A stretch of 64,000 nt of DNA from assembly GCA_015058215.1 (NCBI GenBank), contig SVCU01000006.1:17427-81426 (forward strand). Direction: 5' to 3'. This document shows, one piece after another, positions 15,824-25,727 of the stretch. The DNA is from Clostridiales bacterium (lineage in GTDB: Bacteria; Bacillota; Clostridia; Peptostreptococcales; Anaerovoracaceae). A program made the position numbers and the translations under genes. The notes under the pieces are model-generated. The model had not been told where the DNA came from. It saw only the letters and a program-made list of their open reading frames with translations, and ran no database searches. The stretch's first letter is position 1. Each line of letters opens with the position of its first letter.

Positions 15824-17260
15824 ATGAAAGATCAAAAAGAAAATCGTCTGATGAACATCAGTGTGAAATCTTTTGCCACGGCCCTGATTATGCTGCTCTG
15901 TCTCATGATCCTGACCTACGCCCTCACGTTCGTACTTCCGGCAGGGGAGTACCAACGGGTGACGGAAGAGGGCCGGGAGATGATCCTGAACGGCACCTAT
16001 ACGGCTGTGGAGGGCGGCATCCCCTTCTGGAAGTGGATCCTTTCTCCCTTCCTGTCCCTGGGGGCAGAGGGGGGCGGTTCCACCATCGCCATCATGGCCT
16101 TCCTGATGGTGATCGGCGGTGCCTTCACCGCACTGGATGCTGCCGGTGTCATGGCGTATATGCTGGGCCGCATCCGGAATGCCTTCCAGCACCGCAAGTA
16201 TGTGCTGCTGGTGATCATGTGCCTGTTCTTCATGTGCATGGGCTCCTTTGTGGGTTCCTTTGAGGAGTGCGTGCCTCTGGTACCCATCGCCGTGGCCCTG
16301 GCCTGCTCTTTGGGCTGGGACTCCCTGGTGGGGATGGGCATGAGCCTTCTGGCCGTGGCCTGCGGCTTTTCCGCCGGCGTCTGCAACCCCTTCACCGTGG
16401 GCGTTGCACAGGAGCTTGCGGGGCTCCCCATGTTCAGCGGCATGAGCTTCCGTCTGCTGACCTTCGTTCTGATTTACGGGCTTCTGCTGCTGTTCCTGAT
16501 CTCTTACGCCAAGCGCATCGAGAAGGACCCTTCCAAGTCTCTGGTCTACGATCCCGAGAAAGCCCGGCAGCAGGAGAAGATCCTCAGCGAGTTCACCCGG
16601 GATGCTAAAAAAGACAAGGCTCTGGCCTGCTTCGGCGGCGTTCTGGGTTTCGGCATTCTGCTGATCTTCCTGTCCAGCGTGATCCCCTTCCTGCAGGATA
16701 TCATCATGCCCCTTGTGGCGGTGATCTTCCTGGCGGCAGGGATTTCCGCAACTCTGGTTTCCGGCATGAAGGCGAAAGAACTGTGGAAGCAGTTCGGCAG
16801 CGGCATCGTCAGCATTCTGCCGGCAGTGCTTCTGATCCTCATGGCCAGCTCCATCCGCTATACCATGGCGGAGGCAAAGATCCTGGACACCATCCTGCAC
16901 AGCGTGGTGGGGCTTACGGAGGGCGCTTCCAAAGGCGTAGTATCCCTGCTGATCTATCTGCTGGTGCTGGTGATGAATTTCTTCATTTCCTCCGGCTCCG
17001 CCAAGGCCTTCCTGCTGATGCCGCTGATCGCACCCCTTGCGGACCTGGCGGAGATCAGCCGGCAAACCGCTGTTCTGGCCTTCGTCTACGGTGACGGCTT
17101 CAGCAACGTGTTCTATCCCACCAATCCGGTGGTTCTCATCAGTCTGGGTATGATCGGTCTCAGCTATGGCAAATGGGCCAAGTGGACCGCAGTTTTCCAG
17201 CTGGCAATTATCGCAGTCACTTCCGGTCTCTTGCTTCTGGCAACGGCCGTCGGGTATTGA
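15824..17260 (+). CDS. YfcC-family basic amino-acid or C4-dicarboxylate-type carrier
   Basis: 478 residues, about twelve to thirteen hydrophobic helices. YALTFVLPAGEYQR near the N-terminus, GSFVGSFEECVPLVPI and FISSGSAKAFLLMPL are characteristic of the YfcC/ArcD-like group (sometimes labelled C4-dicarboxylate anaerobic carrier). Substrates of this group include ornithine, arginine or peptides in different members; not determinable here. A PatB-like C-S lyase starts 18 bases after the stop with its own AAAGGAGATC, suggesting the operon takes up and degrades a sulfur amino acid (inference). Confidence 0.85.
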   Translation: MKDQKENRLMNISVKSFATALIMLLCLMILTYALTFVLPAGEYQRVTEEGREMILNGTYTAVEGGIPFWKWILSPFLSLGAEGGGSTIAIMAFLMVIGGAFTALDAAGVMAYMLGRIRNAFQHRKYVLLVIMCLFFMCMGSFVGSFEECVPLVPIAVALACSLGWDSLVGMGMSLLAVACGFSAGVCNPFTVGVAQELAGLPMFSGMSFRLLTFVLIYGLLLLFLISYAKRIEKDPSKSLVYDPEKARQQEKILSEFTRDAKKDKALACFGGVLGFGILLIFLSSVIPFLQDIIMPLVAVIFLAAGISATLVSGMKAKELWKQFGSGIVSILPAVLLILMASSIRYTMAEAKILDTILHSVVGLTEGASKGVVSLLIYLLVLVMNFFISSGSAKAFLLMPLIAPLADLAEISRQTAVLAFVYGDGFSNVFYPTNPVVLISLGMIGLSYGKWAKWTAVFQLAIIAVTSGLLLLATAVGY

Positions 17261-17278
17261 GAAAGGAGATCTCAAACT

Positions 17279-18448
17279 ATGAAATACGATTTTGATCAGG
17301 TGATCGAACGCCGCAACTCCGGCTCTTCCAAATACGACTACGCAAGAGCAGCCGGAAAGCCTCTTGACCTGCTTCCCTTCTGGGTGGCGGATATGGATTT
17401 CCGGATCCCTCAGCCTGTGATCGATGCTATGGTGGAACGCACCAAGCACGGCATCTTCGGCTACGGGGAACCCAGAGAAGATTATCTGGACCCCATCATC
17501 GGCTGGTACAAGAAGTACTTCGGCTGGGAACCCAGGAAGGAATGGATGGTGTTCACTCCCGGCATCGTTTTCGCCGTTTCCATGGCCATCCGCACCTGCA
17601 CCAAGCCCGGTGAAGCCGTACTGATCCAGCGTCCCGTCTACTATCCCTTCACCAACATGATCCTGGAAAACGACCGCAAGCTGGTAAATAACCCCTTGAT
17701 CTACAAGGACGGCCGCTATACTCTGGATCTGGAAGACTTCGAAAAGAAGATCGTGGAAGAAGATGTGAAGCTTTTCATCCTCTGCAGCCCCCACAACCCC
17801 GTGGGACGCGTCTGGACCCCCGAAGAACTGGTGGCCATGGGCGATATCTGCAAGAAGCACGGCGTTCTGGTGGTCTCCGACGAGATCCACGAAGACTTCG
17901 TGTTCGCGGGCCACAAGCACCATGTGTTCATCGATCTGAAGGAGGACTACAAGGACTTCACCATCACCTGCACCGCGCCCAGCAAGACCTTCAACGTGGC
18001 CGGTCTGCAGCTGTCCCACATCTGGATCCCCAACGAAGACATCCGGAACAAGTTCAAGAAGGTGCTCTACAGCACCGGTTACGAAGAACCCTCCGTGTAC
18101 GGTACCACCGCTGCCTATGCGGCCTACAGCGAAGGCAGAGAATGGCTGGAACAGCTGAAGGAATACCTGGCCGGCAACGTGGACTTCGTCCGCAGCTATC
18201 TGGAGGAACATCTGCCCGCAGTGAAGCTGGTAGAGCCCGAAGGCACCTACCTGCTGTGGCTGGACTGCTCCGCACTGCCCTATGACACCGCAGAACGCCA
18301 GAAGCGCATCGAGGAACAGGCTAAACTGTGGCTGGATACCGGCGCTATGTTCGGTCCCGAAGGGGAAGCCTTCGAACGCGTCAACATCGCCTGCCCCAGA
18401 GCCACTCTGGAAGAAGGCATGAAGCGGTTCTGCGACGCACTGAGATAA
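17279..18448 (+). CDS. patB: MalY/PatB-family aminotransferase (cystathionine beta-lyase type)
   Basis: 389 residues, the usual length. Fold type I PLP enzyme: LLPFWVADMDFRIPQPV at residues about 31-47 is the MalY/PatB signature, the PLP lysine lies in APSKTFNVAGLQ near residue 235, and DEIHEDFVFAGHKH holds the conserved Asp. These enzymes cleave C-S bonds of cystathionine or cysteine, releasing ammonia, pyruvate and a thiol. Context with a transporter fits catabolism of sulfur amino acids. Confidence 0.9.
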   Translation: MKYDFDQVIERRNSGSSKYDYARAAGKPLDLLPFWVADMDFRIPQPVIDAMVERTKHGIFGYGEPREDYLDPIIGWYKKYFGWEPRKEWMVFTPGIVFAVSMAIRTCTKPGEAVLIQRPVYYPFTNMILENDRKLVNNPLIYKDGRYTLDLEDFEKKIVEEDVKLFILCSPHNPVGRVWTPEELVAMGDICKKHGVLVVSDEIHEDFVFAGHKHHVFIDLKEDYKDFTITCTAPSKTFNVAGLQLSHIWIPNEDIRNKFKKVLYSTGYEEPSVYGTTAAYAAYSEGREWLEQLKEYLAGNVDFVRSYLEEHLPAVKLVEPEGTYLLWLDCSALPYDTAERQKRIEEQAKLWLDTGAMFGPEGEAFERVNIACPRATLEEGMKRFCDALR

Positions 18449-18457
18449 AAGAAAGGA

Positions 18458-18486
18458 CCGGGCGCAGGGGATCAAACAGCGCCCGG
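18458..18486 (+). repeat. GC-rich intergenic hairpin
   Basis: CCGGGCGC/GCGCCCGG, perfect 8-bp stem, 13-base loop beginning AGGGGA, no T run. It sits between patB and the ABC gene, and resembles the hairpins at 32577 and 33306. Confidence 0.6.
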
Positions 18487-18505
18487 CTGAAAGGGGGAAG
18501 AACCA

Positions 18506-19222
18506 ATGTTAAAAATTAAGAATCTGACCAAGAGCTATGACGGTACCGTCAAGGCGGTGGACGATCTTTCCTTAGAGATCAAGGCCGGTGAAATCTACGG
18601 GTTCATCGGTCATAACGGCGCCGGTAAAACCACTACCATCAAGGCCTGCTGCGGCATCCTGGATTTCCAGGAAGGGGAGATCCTGGTGGATGGCATTTCC
18701 ATCAAGGAAGATCCTCTGGGCTGCAAAAAGAAGATCGCCTATCTGCCCGATAATCCGGATCTTTACGAATTCATGAGCGGTATCAAGTATCTGAACTTTG
18801 TGGCCGATATCTTCGGCATCCCTGCCGATGTCCGTCGGGAACGGATCCGCAAATACGGTGATCTTTTCGAACTGACGCCTCATCTGGCACAGAACATCGG
18901 CGATTATTCCCACGGCATGAAACAGAAGCTGGCCGTGATCTCCGCCCTGATCCACGAGCCCAAGCTGATGCTGATGGACGAACCCTTCGTGGGTCTGGAC
19001 CCCAAGGCTGCTCATATCCTGAAGGGCATCATGCGGGAACTCTGCGACAACGGCGGCGCCATTTTCTATTCCACCCACGTACTGGAAGCCGCGGAAAAGC
19101 TTTGCGATAAGGTGGCCATCATCAAGGACGGCAAGCTGGTGGTCAGCGGCACCATGGAAGAGGTAAAAGGCAATACCTCTCTGGAAGAAGTGTTCCTGGA
19201 ACTGGTGGAAGAAGATGTTTAA
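18506..19222 (+). CDS. ABC transporter ATP-binding protein
   Basis: 238 residues. Walker A GHNGAGKTTT near residue 35, signature YSHGMKQKL near residue 135, Walker B LMLMDEPFVGLD near residue 155 and the H-loop STHVLE. This is the CcmA/drug-export type of ATPase that powers a separate membrane subunit. It overlaps the permease gene by eight bases. Start follows AAGGGGGAAGAACC. Substrate unknown. Confidence 0.93.
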   Translation: MLKIKNLTKSYDGTVKAVDDLSLEIKAGEIYGFIGHNGAGKTTTIKACCGILDFQEGEILVDGISIKEDPLGCKKKIAYLPDNPDLYEFMSGIKYLNFVADIFGIPADVRRERIRKYGDLFELTPHLAQNIGDYSHGMKQKLAVISALIHEPKLMLMDEPFVGLDPKAAHILKGIMRELCDNGGAIFYSTHVLEAAEKLCDKVAIIKDGKLVVSGTMEEVKGNTSLEEVFLELVEEDV

Positions 19223-20837
19223 AGCACTCCTTACCAGCCGGCTGAGCGCGCTCTGGAACTCCATGTTCAGCCGCATGAGCAAGAAAAAGAAGGTGGGTAC
19301 CGGGGCCAAGGTGGGGGTCATTCTTCTGATCGTCTACCTGGTGGTGGTGCTGGGCGGTGCTCTGGGCGGCATGGCGTTCATGCTGCTTGATAGCTCTGCC
19401 GGTACGGACTTCCACTGGCTGGCCTTTGCCATCATGGGCTTCATGGGCCTCCTTCTCAGTGTGGTGGGCAGTATTTTTACGGCGCAGAAGCAGCTCTTTG
19501 ATGCAAAAGACAACGAACTGCTGCTGTCCATGCCCATCCCGCCTTTCTACATTCTGGCAAGCCGCCTTGCCATGCTGTTCGTGCTGAATTTCGCCTTTTC
19601 GGCTCTGACCATGATCCCTGCCGGGGTCGTCTGGCTGATCTTAGGGGAATCCGTCACCGCGGCAGGTGTGATCTTCTGGGTGCTTTCGCTGCTTCTGCTG
19701 CCCTTGCTGTCCATGGCGCTGACCTGCCTGCTGGGCTGGGTCTCCGAAGCCATCAGCAGCCGTATGAAGCGCAAAAACCTGGCCACCACCGTCATCATGG
19801 CGGTATTCTTCGCCGCTTATATGTATTTCTGCTTCAATATGAGCAGCTTCCTGGATACGCTGCTGCTGCAGGGAGAAACCATTGCAGAGGCATTCCGCAC
19901 GGTGCTGCTGCCCTTCTATTATATGGGACGGGGCATTCTGGAAGGAGATCTGTGGCGATTCCTGGCCTTTGCGCTGTTTGCCGCCGTTCCCTTCGCACTG
20001 GTGGCCTGGCTGCTGACCCGTACCTTCCTGAAACTGATCACCACCAAGAAAAAGGGTTTGAAGGTGGTCTATGTGGAAAAGAAGGCCCGGGAAAATTCAC
20101 CGCTGATCGCTGTGCTGAAAAAAGAAACTTCCGTGCTGCTGGGCATGCCCGCCTATCTTCTGAACTGTGGTCTGGGCGTGATCATGATGCTGCTTCTGGC
20201 CTTTTTCCTGGTGCTGAAGCGGGGTGAACTGCTGGAAATCGCAGGGACTTTCGATGCCCTGACCGGCGGAAACGGATTTTCTGCCATGCTTCCCGCCATG
20301 CTGCAGGTGGCTGTGGGCTTCTGCATCCTGATGACCTGCACCGCTGCACCTTCCGTTTCCCTGGAAGGGAAGAACCTGTGGCTGCTGCGCTCCATGCCCG
20401 TGGCGACGGAGACCATCCTGAGCGCAAAAATGCTGCTGAACGTGCTGGTGGCCGGGGTTCCCGGCGTACTGACCGGCATGATTCTCAACTTTTCTCTTCC
20501 CATGAGCATCCCGGACCGCATCGCCGCCATCCTGCTGCCTGCCGTACTCGCCTGCTTCACCGCTGTGTTCGGCCTGTGGTGCAATCTGAAATGGCCCCGC
20601 CTGGACTGGATCAATGCAGCCACCGTGGTGAAACAGGGCGGAAGCGTCATTGCAGCCATTTTGGGCGGTATGGGCATCCTGATGCTCCCTGTCGTTTTGT
20701 ATGTGGCATTGTTCAGCCGCTTCCTGGGACCGGACTGGTTCCAACTGCTGTGCTGCTTGCTCCTCGCTGCGGCAACTTGGTTACTGTTGAGAAATGTGCT
20801 GACCCGCGGGAAAGAGAGATTTGAGTCGCTTGGGTGA
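19215..20837 (+). CDS. ABC exporter membrane subunit
   Basis: 540 residues with roughly twelve hydrophobic segments and a cytoplasmic loop near residues 280-300 rich in lysine. It fits the putative ABC exporter permeases that pair with CcmA-type ATPases in Clostridia, although no single motif is diagnostic. Overlap with the ATPase gene makes the partnership clear. Cargo cannot be read from the sequence. Confidence 0.85.
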   Translation: MFKALLTSRLSALWNSMFSRMSKKKKVGTGAKVGVILLIVYLVVVLGGALGGMAFMLLDSSAGTDFHWLAFAIMGFMGLLLSVVGSIFTAQKQLFDAKDNELLLSMPIPPFYILASRLAMLFVLNFAFSALTMIPAGVVWLILGESVTAAGVIFWVLSLLLLPLLSMALTCLLGWVSEAISSRMKRKNLATTVIMAVFFAAYMYFCFNMSSFLDTLLLQGETIAEAFRTVLLPFYYMGRGILEGDLWRFLAFALFAAVPFALVAWLLTRTFLKLITTKKKGLKVVYVEKKARENSPLIAVLKKETSVLLGMPAYLLNCGLGVIMMLLLAFFLVLKRGELLEIAGTFDALTGGNGFSAMLPAMLQVAVGFCILMTCTAAPSVSLEGKNLWLLRSMPVATETILSAKMLLNVLVAGVPGVLTGMILNFSLPMSIPDRIAAILLPAVLACFTAVFGLWCNLKWPRLDWINAATVVKQGGSVIAAILGGMGILMLPVVLYVALFSRFLGPDWFQLLCCLLLAAATWLLLRNVLTRGKERFESLG

Positions 20838-20874
20838 GAAATGTGCAAAATGTTGCCATATTTAGGGTTGGATA

Positions 20875-20903
20875 TTGATTATTTTTCTCAAATCGCATAT
20901 ACT
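20875..20903 (+). promoter_or_regulatory. Promoter of gap
   Basis: TTGATT, 17 bases, TATACT, 35 bases before the start codon. Confidence 0.7.
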
Positions 20904-20938
20904 AACATCCGTAGTACTAATTTAGGAGGATCTACCAA

Positions 20939-21943
20939 ATGAAAGTAGCAATCAATGGTTTTGGCCGTATCGGCAGACTGTCTTTTAGAAAAGCTTTTGG
21001 CGCAGAAGGCGTAGAAATCGTTGCCATCAACGACCTCACTTCTCCCGATATGCTGGCATACCTGCTGAAGCATGATACCGCACAGGGTCTGTACGATGCA
21101 GAAGTTTCCTGCACCGAAGATTCCATTATTGTAAACGGTACTGAAATCCACGTATACAAAGAAGCTGACCCCGCAAAGCTGCCCTGGGCTGCTCTGGATG
21201 TTGACCTGGTTCTGGAATGCACCGGTTTCTTCACCAGCAAGGCAAAGTCTCAGGCTCACATCGAAGCTGGCGCAAAGAAGGTCCTGATCTCTGCCCCCGC
21301 AGGCAATGATCTGCCCACCGTTGTTTACGGCGTAAACGAAGGCATCCTGACCAAGGAAGACACCATCGTTTCCGGCGCAAGCTGCACCACCAACTGCCTG
21401 GCTCCCATGGCAGATGCTCTGAACAAGCTGGCTCCCATCAAGAGCGGTCTGATGAGCACCATCCACGCTTACACCGGCGACCAGATGCTGCTGGACGGTC
21501 CCCACAGAAAGGGCGACTTCAGAAGAGCAAGAGCTGCTGCTGCTAACATCGTTCCCAACAGCACCGGTGCTGCAAAGGCCATCGGCCTGGTTATCCCCGA
21601 ACTGTCCGGCAAGCTGAAGGGCTCCGCACAGAGAGTTCCCGTAACCACCGGCTCCCTGACCATGCTGGATGCAGTTGTAGAAGCAACCGACCTGACCGCA
21701 GACAAGATCAACGCTGCAATGAAGGCCGCTGCAACTCCTTCTTACGGTTACACCGAAGAACAGATCGTTTCCAGCGACATCGTCGGCATGAGTTTCGGCT
21801 CCCTGTTCGATGCCACTCAGACCGAACTGGCTGACAACGGCAACGGCACCTTCCTGGTAAGAGTCGTATCCTGGTACGACAACGAAATGAGCTACGTAAA
21901 CCAGCTGGTCCGCACCATGAAGCACATGGGCACCCTGCTGTAA
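20939..21943 (+). CDS. gap: Glyceraldehyde-3-phosphate dehydrogenase
   Basis: 334 residues. NAD-binding N-terminus [14 protein letters not shown]; catalytic cysteine in [11 protein letters not shown] near residue 150; the family signature [14 protein letters not shown] at the C-terminus. It oxidises glyceraldehyde 3-phosphate with NAD and phosphate in glycolysis. Start follows AGGAGGATCTACCAA. Codon choice is strongly biased (for example GCA, GTT, AGA) as in highly expressed genes. No CggR-type regulator or other glycolytic genes adjoin it. Confidence 0.97.
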   Translation: MKVAINGFGRIGRLSFRKAFGAEGVEIVAINDLTSPDMLAYLLKHDTAQGLYDAEVSCTEDSIIVNGTEIHVYKEADPAKLPWAALDVDLVLECTGFFTSKAKSQAHIEAGAKKVLISAPAGNDLPTVVYGVNEGILTKEDTIVSGASCTTNCLAPMADALNKLAPIKSGLMSTIHAYTGDQMLLDGPHRKGDFRRARAAAANIVPNSTGAAKAIGLVIPELSGKLKGSAQRVPVTTGSLTMLDAVVEATDLTADKINAAMKAAATPSYGYTEEQIVSSDIVGMSFGSLFDATQTELADNGNGTFLVRVVSWYDNEMSYVNQLVRTMKHMGTLL

Positions 21944-22001
21944 GCTCCGGAAGTAAAAGTAGAAGAAAACTGCGAAAGCAGTTTGACATGCAACCATCCT
22001 G

Positions 22002-22037
22002 AAGAAGGCGGAACTGCTGTGCGGTTCCGTCTTTTTC
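22002..22037 (+). terminator. Intrinsic terminator of gap
   Basis: GGCGGAAC/GTTCCGTC hairpin followed by TTTTT. Confidence 0.75.
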
Positions 22038-22066
22038 ATTTTTGTATTCATCTTGCCCGCGGGATA

Positions 22067-22075
22067 TGGTATAAT
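22067..22075 (+). promoter_or_regulatory. Extended -10 promoter of buk
   Basis: TGGTATAAT, consensus extended -10; the nearest TTG -35 candidates have wrong spacing. Confidence 0.55.
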
Positions 22076-22131
22076 TTTAATAGATCTGTTATGTCAATCC
22101 CCTTGATCGAAACGAAACAGAGGTGTTACTT

Positions 22132-23247
22132 ATGTCTGAACGTATTTTAGCCATCAATCCCGGCTCAACCTCCACCAAGATCGCCTATTACGAAGGCGAG
22201 GAACAGATCTTCCTGGAGAACATCGCCCATCCCCGCGCAGAACTGGAAGAATTTGAAACCATCCTCAGCCAGCTGGATTACCGTCTGAAGACGGTGCTGG
22301 ATGCGCTTGAAAAACACGGCGTAGACCCTGCCAAGCTGGATATCGTCGTAGGCCGCGGCGGTATGTTCCCGCCCGTCAAGGCCGGCGGCTATGTGGTCAA
22401 CGAAGCCATGCGCCGCATGATCTATACCGCCAACATCCCCCAGCATGCCTCCAATCTGGGCGGCCTCATCGCCCACGACATCGCCCGGCTGGCCGGCGTG
22501 AAGGGGTACATTTACGATGCCACCTCTGTGGACGAATTTCCGCCCATCGCCAAGATCACCGGCATTCCCGAAGTGGAACGTCAGAGCTTCTGCCATGTGC
22601 TGAACAGCAAGGCGGTGGCCCGTATGTACGCCGAAAGCATCGGCAAGGAATACGAAGACCTGAACCTGGTGGTGGCCCACCTGGGCGGCGGCATTTCCAT
22701 GAGCACCCATAAGGGCGGCAAGATGGTGGACTCCCAGTCCGATGACGCCGGTTCCTTCGCACCGGAACGTGCCGGCAGCATTCCTTCCGTTTATGTCATC
22801 GACCTGTGCTACAGCGGCGAATACAACCGTGCCCAGATGAAGAAAAAGATCCGCGGCATGGGCGGTCTGCGGGCCCACCTGGGCACCACCGACTGCCGCG
22901 AAGTAGAACGCCGCATCCGCGAAGGGGACGAGCATGCCAAGCTGGTCTACGATGCCATGATCTACCAGATCGCCAAGGGCATCACCCTCAGCTTCCCGGC
23001 ACTGGAAGGCAAGATCGATGCCATCCTCCTCACCGGCGGCGTTTCCTATTCCGATTACGTCTGCGAAGGGGTAAAGAAGTACGTGGGAGCCTTCGCTCCC
23101 GTGGTCCGCTTCCCCGGCGAATACGAAATGGAAGCCCTGGCGGCCGGCGGCCGCCGTATCCTGGAAGGGGAACCCACTCACGAAATGTACGAAGAAGAAA
23201 AGACCTTCGTGCTGCCCAAATCCTTCCTGGAAAGAAGTTATCTGTAA
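22132..23247 (+). CDS. buk: Butyrate kinase
   Basis: 371 residues, ASKHA-fold acyl kinase. AINPGSTSTKIA at the N-terminus, VVGRGGMFPPVKAG, and AHLGGGISMSTHKGGK near residue 184 distinguish butyrate kinases from acetate kinases (about 400 residues). It makes butyrate and ATP from butyryl phosphate, or may act on branched-chain acyl phosphates. Start at the ATG at 22132 follows AGAGGTG; an earlier in-frame GTG at 22123 is too close. The partner phosphotransbutyrylase gene, usually adjacent, is not in this window. Confidence 0.92.
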   Translation: MSERILAINPGSTSTKIAYYEGEEQIFLENIAHPRAELEEFETILSQLDYRLKTVLDALEKHGVDPAKLDIVVGRGGMFPPVKAGGYVVNEAMRRMIYTANIPQHASNLGGLIAHDIARLAGVKGYIYDATSVDEFPPIAKITGIPEVERQSFCHVLNSKAVARMYAESIGKEYEDLNLVVAHLGGGISMSTHKGGKMVDSQSDDAGSFAPERAGSIPSVYVIDLCYSGEYNRAQMKKKIRGMGGLRAHLGTTDCREVERRIREGDEHAKLVYDAMIYQIAKGITLSFPALEGKIDAILLTGGVSYSDYVCEGVKKYVGAFAPVVRFPGEYEMEALAAGGRRILEGEPTHEMYEEEKTFVLPKSFLERSYL

Positions 23248-23264
23248 GAAGGAAAGCAGTTTAA

Positions 23265-23295
23265 GGCCGCTCACGGCTTTTTCCGGTGAGCGGCC
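23265..23295 (+). repeat. GC-rich intergenic hairpin before uvrB
   Basis: GGCCGCTCAC/GTGAGCGGCC, perfect 10-bp stem, 11-base loop, no T run after it. Not a standard terminator. No LexA box is found between buk and uvrB. Confidence 0.6.
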
Positions 23296-23352
23296 GCGCA
23301 CAAAACACTCTTTTGCGGTGAATGGCCGCAGGCGCACAGAAAGGAGGCACCC

Positions 23353-25329
23353 ATGGCCGAATTCAAAGTCATATCCGATTACCAGCCCATGGGCGACCAG
23401 CCCCAGGCCATCGCCAAATTGGCGGAGGGCATCCGCCAGGGCAAAAAGCACCAGACGCTGCTGGGGGTCACCGGCTCCGGGAAAACCTTCACCATGGCGA
23501 AGCTCATTGAGGCGGTGCAGAAGCCTACGCTGGTGATCAGCCACAACAAGACCCTGGCTGCCCAGCTGCACGGAGAATTCAAGGAATTCTTCCCCAACAA
23601 TGCGGTGGAGTACTTTGTGTCCTACTACGACTACTACCAGCCGGAAGCCTATGTGCCCTCCACCGACACCTATATTGAAAAAGACTCCGATATCAACGAC
23701 GAGATCGAAAAGCTGCGCCACTCGGCCACCGCAGCCCTGGCGGAACGCCGGGATGTGATCGTGGTGGCTTCCGTCTCCTGCATTTACGGTCTGGGCAGCC
23801 CCGTGGATTACGAAAACCAGGTGCTGTCCCTGCGGCCCGGTATGGAAAAGCCCCGGAACGAGATCCTGCGGAAGCTGGTGGATATCCAGTACACCCGCAA
23901 CGACATCGATTTCCAGCGCGGCAGCTTCCGGGCGAGAGGGGATATCATCGATATTTTCCCCGCCGGTGCAGACCATGCGGTGCGGGTGGAACTCTTCGGT
24001 GACGAAGTGGAGACCATCAAAGAGATGAACCCTGTCACCGGCGAAATCACCGGCCTGCGGAATCACGTGTCCATTTTCCCCGCTTCTCACTATGTCACCT
24101 CCAAGGAAAACATGGAACGCACCATCACCGACGTGGAAGCGGAACTGGAAGAACGGGTGCAGTGGTTCCAGGACCGGGGCAAGTTGATCGAAGCCCAGCG
24201 CATCGACCAGCGCACCCGCTACGATATCGAAATGCTGCGGGAGGTGGGCAGCTGCAAGGGCATCGAAAACTACACCCGTCACATCAGCAATCTGAAGCCC
24301 GGGGAACGACCCTACACCCTGATCGACTATTTCCCCGATGACTTCCTGACCATCATCGACGAATCCCACGTGATGCTGCCCCAGCTGCGGGCCATGTACC
24401 ACGGCAATTTCTCCCGAAAGACCTCCCTGGTGGATTACGGCTTCCGGCTGCCTTCGGCACTGGATAACCGGCCCCTGTCCTTTGAGGAATTTGAGGGCAT
24501 GATGAACCAGACCGTCTACACCAGCGCCACTCCGGCGGCCTACGAGCGGGAGCACAGCGGCGATGCGGTGGCGGAACAGGTGATTCGCCCCACGGGCCTT
24601 CTGGATCCGCCCATCGAAGTGAAGCCGGTGGACGGCCAGATCGACGATCTCATCGGAGAGATCAATAAAGTCACCGCACAGGGTGAGCGTGTCCTGGTCA
24701 CCACCCTGACCAAAAAGATGGCGGAAAGCCTGACGGATTACCTGAAAGGGGCCGGCATCAAGGTACGCTATCTGCATTCCGAAGTGGAGACCCTGGAACG
24801 TCTGGAGATCATCCGCGACCTGCGCCTGGGTGTGTTCGACGTGCTGGTGGGCATCAACCTGCTGCGGGAAGGTCTGGATATTCCGGAAGTTTCCCTGGTG
24901 GCCATCCTGGATGCGGATAAAGAGGGCTTCCTCCGCGCGGAGACCTCGCTGATCCAGACCATCGGCCGCGCTGCCAGAAACGCCCACGGCAGGGTCATCA
25001 TGTATGCGGATACCATCAGCCCCGCCATGGAAAAAGCCATTGCGGAAACGGAACGCAGACGAGGGATCCAGCAGGCCTATAATGAAACTCACGGCATCAC
25101 CCCCAAAACCGTGGAAAAGGCGGTTCGTCAGGTGATTGAAGCCACCAAGGCGGCAGAACCGGAACTGGACCGTTACGAAGGAAAGAGCCCTCTGGAACTG
25201 ACCCGGAAGGAACTCGCCGACTATGTGAAACTGCTGGAAAAGCAAATGAAAGAAGCGGCAAAGGATCTGCAGTTCGAACGGGCCGCGCTGCTGCGTGACC
25301 GGATCTTCGAATACAGAGCCCGGCTGTAA
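23353..25329 (+). CDS. uvrB: Excinuclease ABC subunit B
   Basis: 658 residues, standard length. Walker [14 protein letters not shown] near residue 38; the beta-hairpin [12 protein letters not shown] near residues 92-103; helicase motif IIDESH near residue 335; a C-terminal UVR motif ([20 protein letters not shown]) that contacts UvrC. UvrB verifies DNA damage in nucleotide excision repair. Start follows AAAGGAGGCACCC. uvrA and uvrC are not adjacent in the window. Confidence 0.97.
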   Translation: MAEFKVISDYQPMGDQPQAIAKLAEGIRQGKKHQTLLGVTGSGKTFTMAKLIEAVQKPTLVISHNKTLAAQLHGEFKEFFPNNAVEYFVSYYDYYQPEAYVPSTDTYIEKDSDINDEIEKLRHSATAALAERRDVIVVASVSCIYGLGSPVDYENQVLSLRPGMEKPRNEILRKLVDIQYTRNDIDFQRGSFRARGDIIDIFPAGADHAVRVELFGDEVETIKEMNPVTGEITGLRNHVSIFPASHYVTSKENMERTITDVEAELEERVQWFQDRGKLIEAQRIDQRTRYDIEMLREVGSCKGIENYTRHISNLKPGERPYTLIDYFPDDFLTIIDESHVMLPQLRAMYHGNFSRKTSLVDYGFRLPSALDNRPLSFEEFEGMMNQTVYTSATPAAYEREHSGDAVAEQVIRPTGLLDPPIEVKPVDGQIDDLIGEINKVTAQGERVLVTTLTKKMAESLTDYLKGAGIKVRYLHSEVETLERLEIIRDLRLGVFDVLVGINLLREGLDIPEVSLVAILDADKEGFLRAETSLIQTIGRAARNAHGRVIMYADTISPAMEKAIAETERRRGIQQAYNETHGITPKTVEKAVRQVIEATKAAEPELDRYEGKSPLELTRKELADYVKLLEKQMKEAAKDLQFERAALLRDRIFEYRARL

Positions 25330-25334
25330 AAAAC

Positions 25335-25363
25335 TTGCGACAAAAACGGAGCAGGTGTATAAT
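25335..25363 (+). promoter_or_regulatory. Promoter of the GlsB-like gene
   Basis: TTGCGA, 17 bases, TATAAT. Confidence 0.7.
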
Positions 25364-25394
25364 GAATGTACAATCGTGAAAGGAGAAACAGACT

Positions 25395-25637
25395 ATGCTG
25401 AACTTTTTGTCCTGGTGCATCGTCGGCGCTCTGGCCGGCTGGATCGCAAGCAAGATCATGAAGACCTCCGGCGGCCTGCTGAAGAACATTCTGCTGGGCA
25501 TCGGTGGTTCCTTTGTCGGCGGCCTGGTAGCAGGCTTTTTCGGCATCTCCGCACGCACTTTCAGCGTCGGCGGTGTTCTGGTGGCGGCGATCGGCGCCTG
25601 CGTCATCATCTGGCTGGCCCGGAAATTTGCCAAATAA
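25395..25637 (+). CDS. GlsB/YeaQ/YmgE family small membrane protein
   Basis: 80 residues forming three hydrophobic helices with glycine zippers (IVGALAGWIASKIM, LGIGGSFVGGLVAGFFG, VAAIGACVIIWLARKF). This is the family once called transglycosylase-associated; in Gram-positive bacteria members are linked to stress and envelope responses, but the molecular role is unclear. Start follows AAAGGAGAAACAGACT. Single gene with own promoter and terminator. Confidence 0.88.
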   Translation: MLNFLSWCIVGALAGWIASKIMKTSGGLLKNILLGIGGSFVGGLVAGFFGISARTFSVGGVLVAAIGACVIIWLARKFAK

Positions 25638-25663
25638 GCACGGAAGGAATTCCATACAAAAGG

Positions 25664-25696
25664 AAAGAGGCACTTGCAAAAGCAAATGCCTCTTTT
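25664..25696. terminator. Bidirectional intrinsic terminator
   Basis: AAAGAGGCA/TGCCTCTTT hairpin flanked by A and T, between two converging genes. Confidence 0.8.
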
Positions 25697-25727
25697 GTGT
25701 TTTTTGTTGCAATTCGGTGCCGGGGGA

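Noticed and set aside
14489..18475. Very long open frame on the - strand (over 1300 codons) antisense to the MATE, YfcC and patB genes
   Set aside because: It covers three clear genes and their intergenic gaps, has no recognisable domain and a His/Gln-rich composition typical of the antisense of GC-biased third positions.
22165..25245. Open frame of about 1000 codons on the - strand across buk and uvrB
   Set aside because: Antisense shadow of two well-supported genes; no ribosome site, promoter or family motif.
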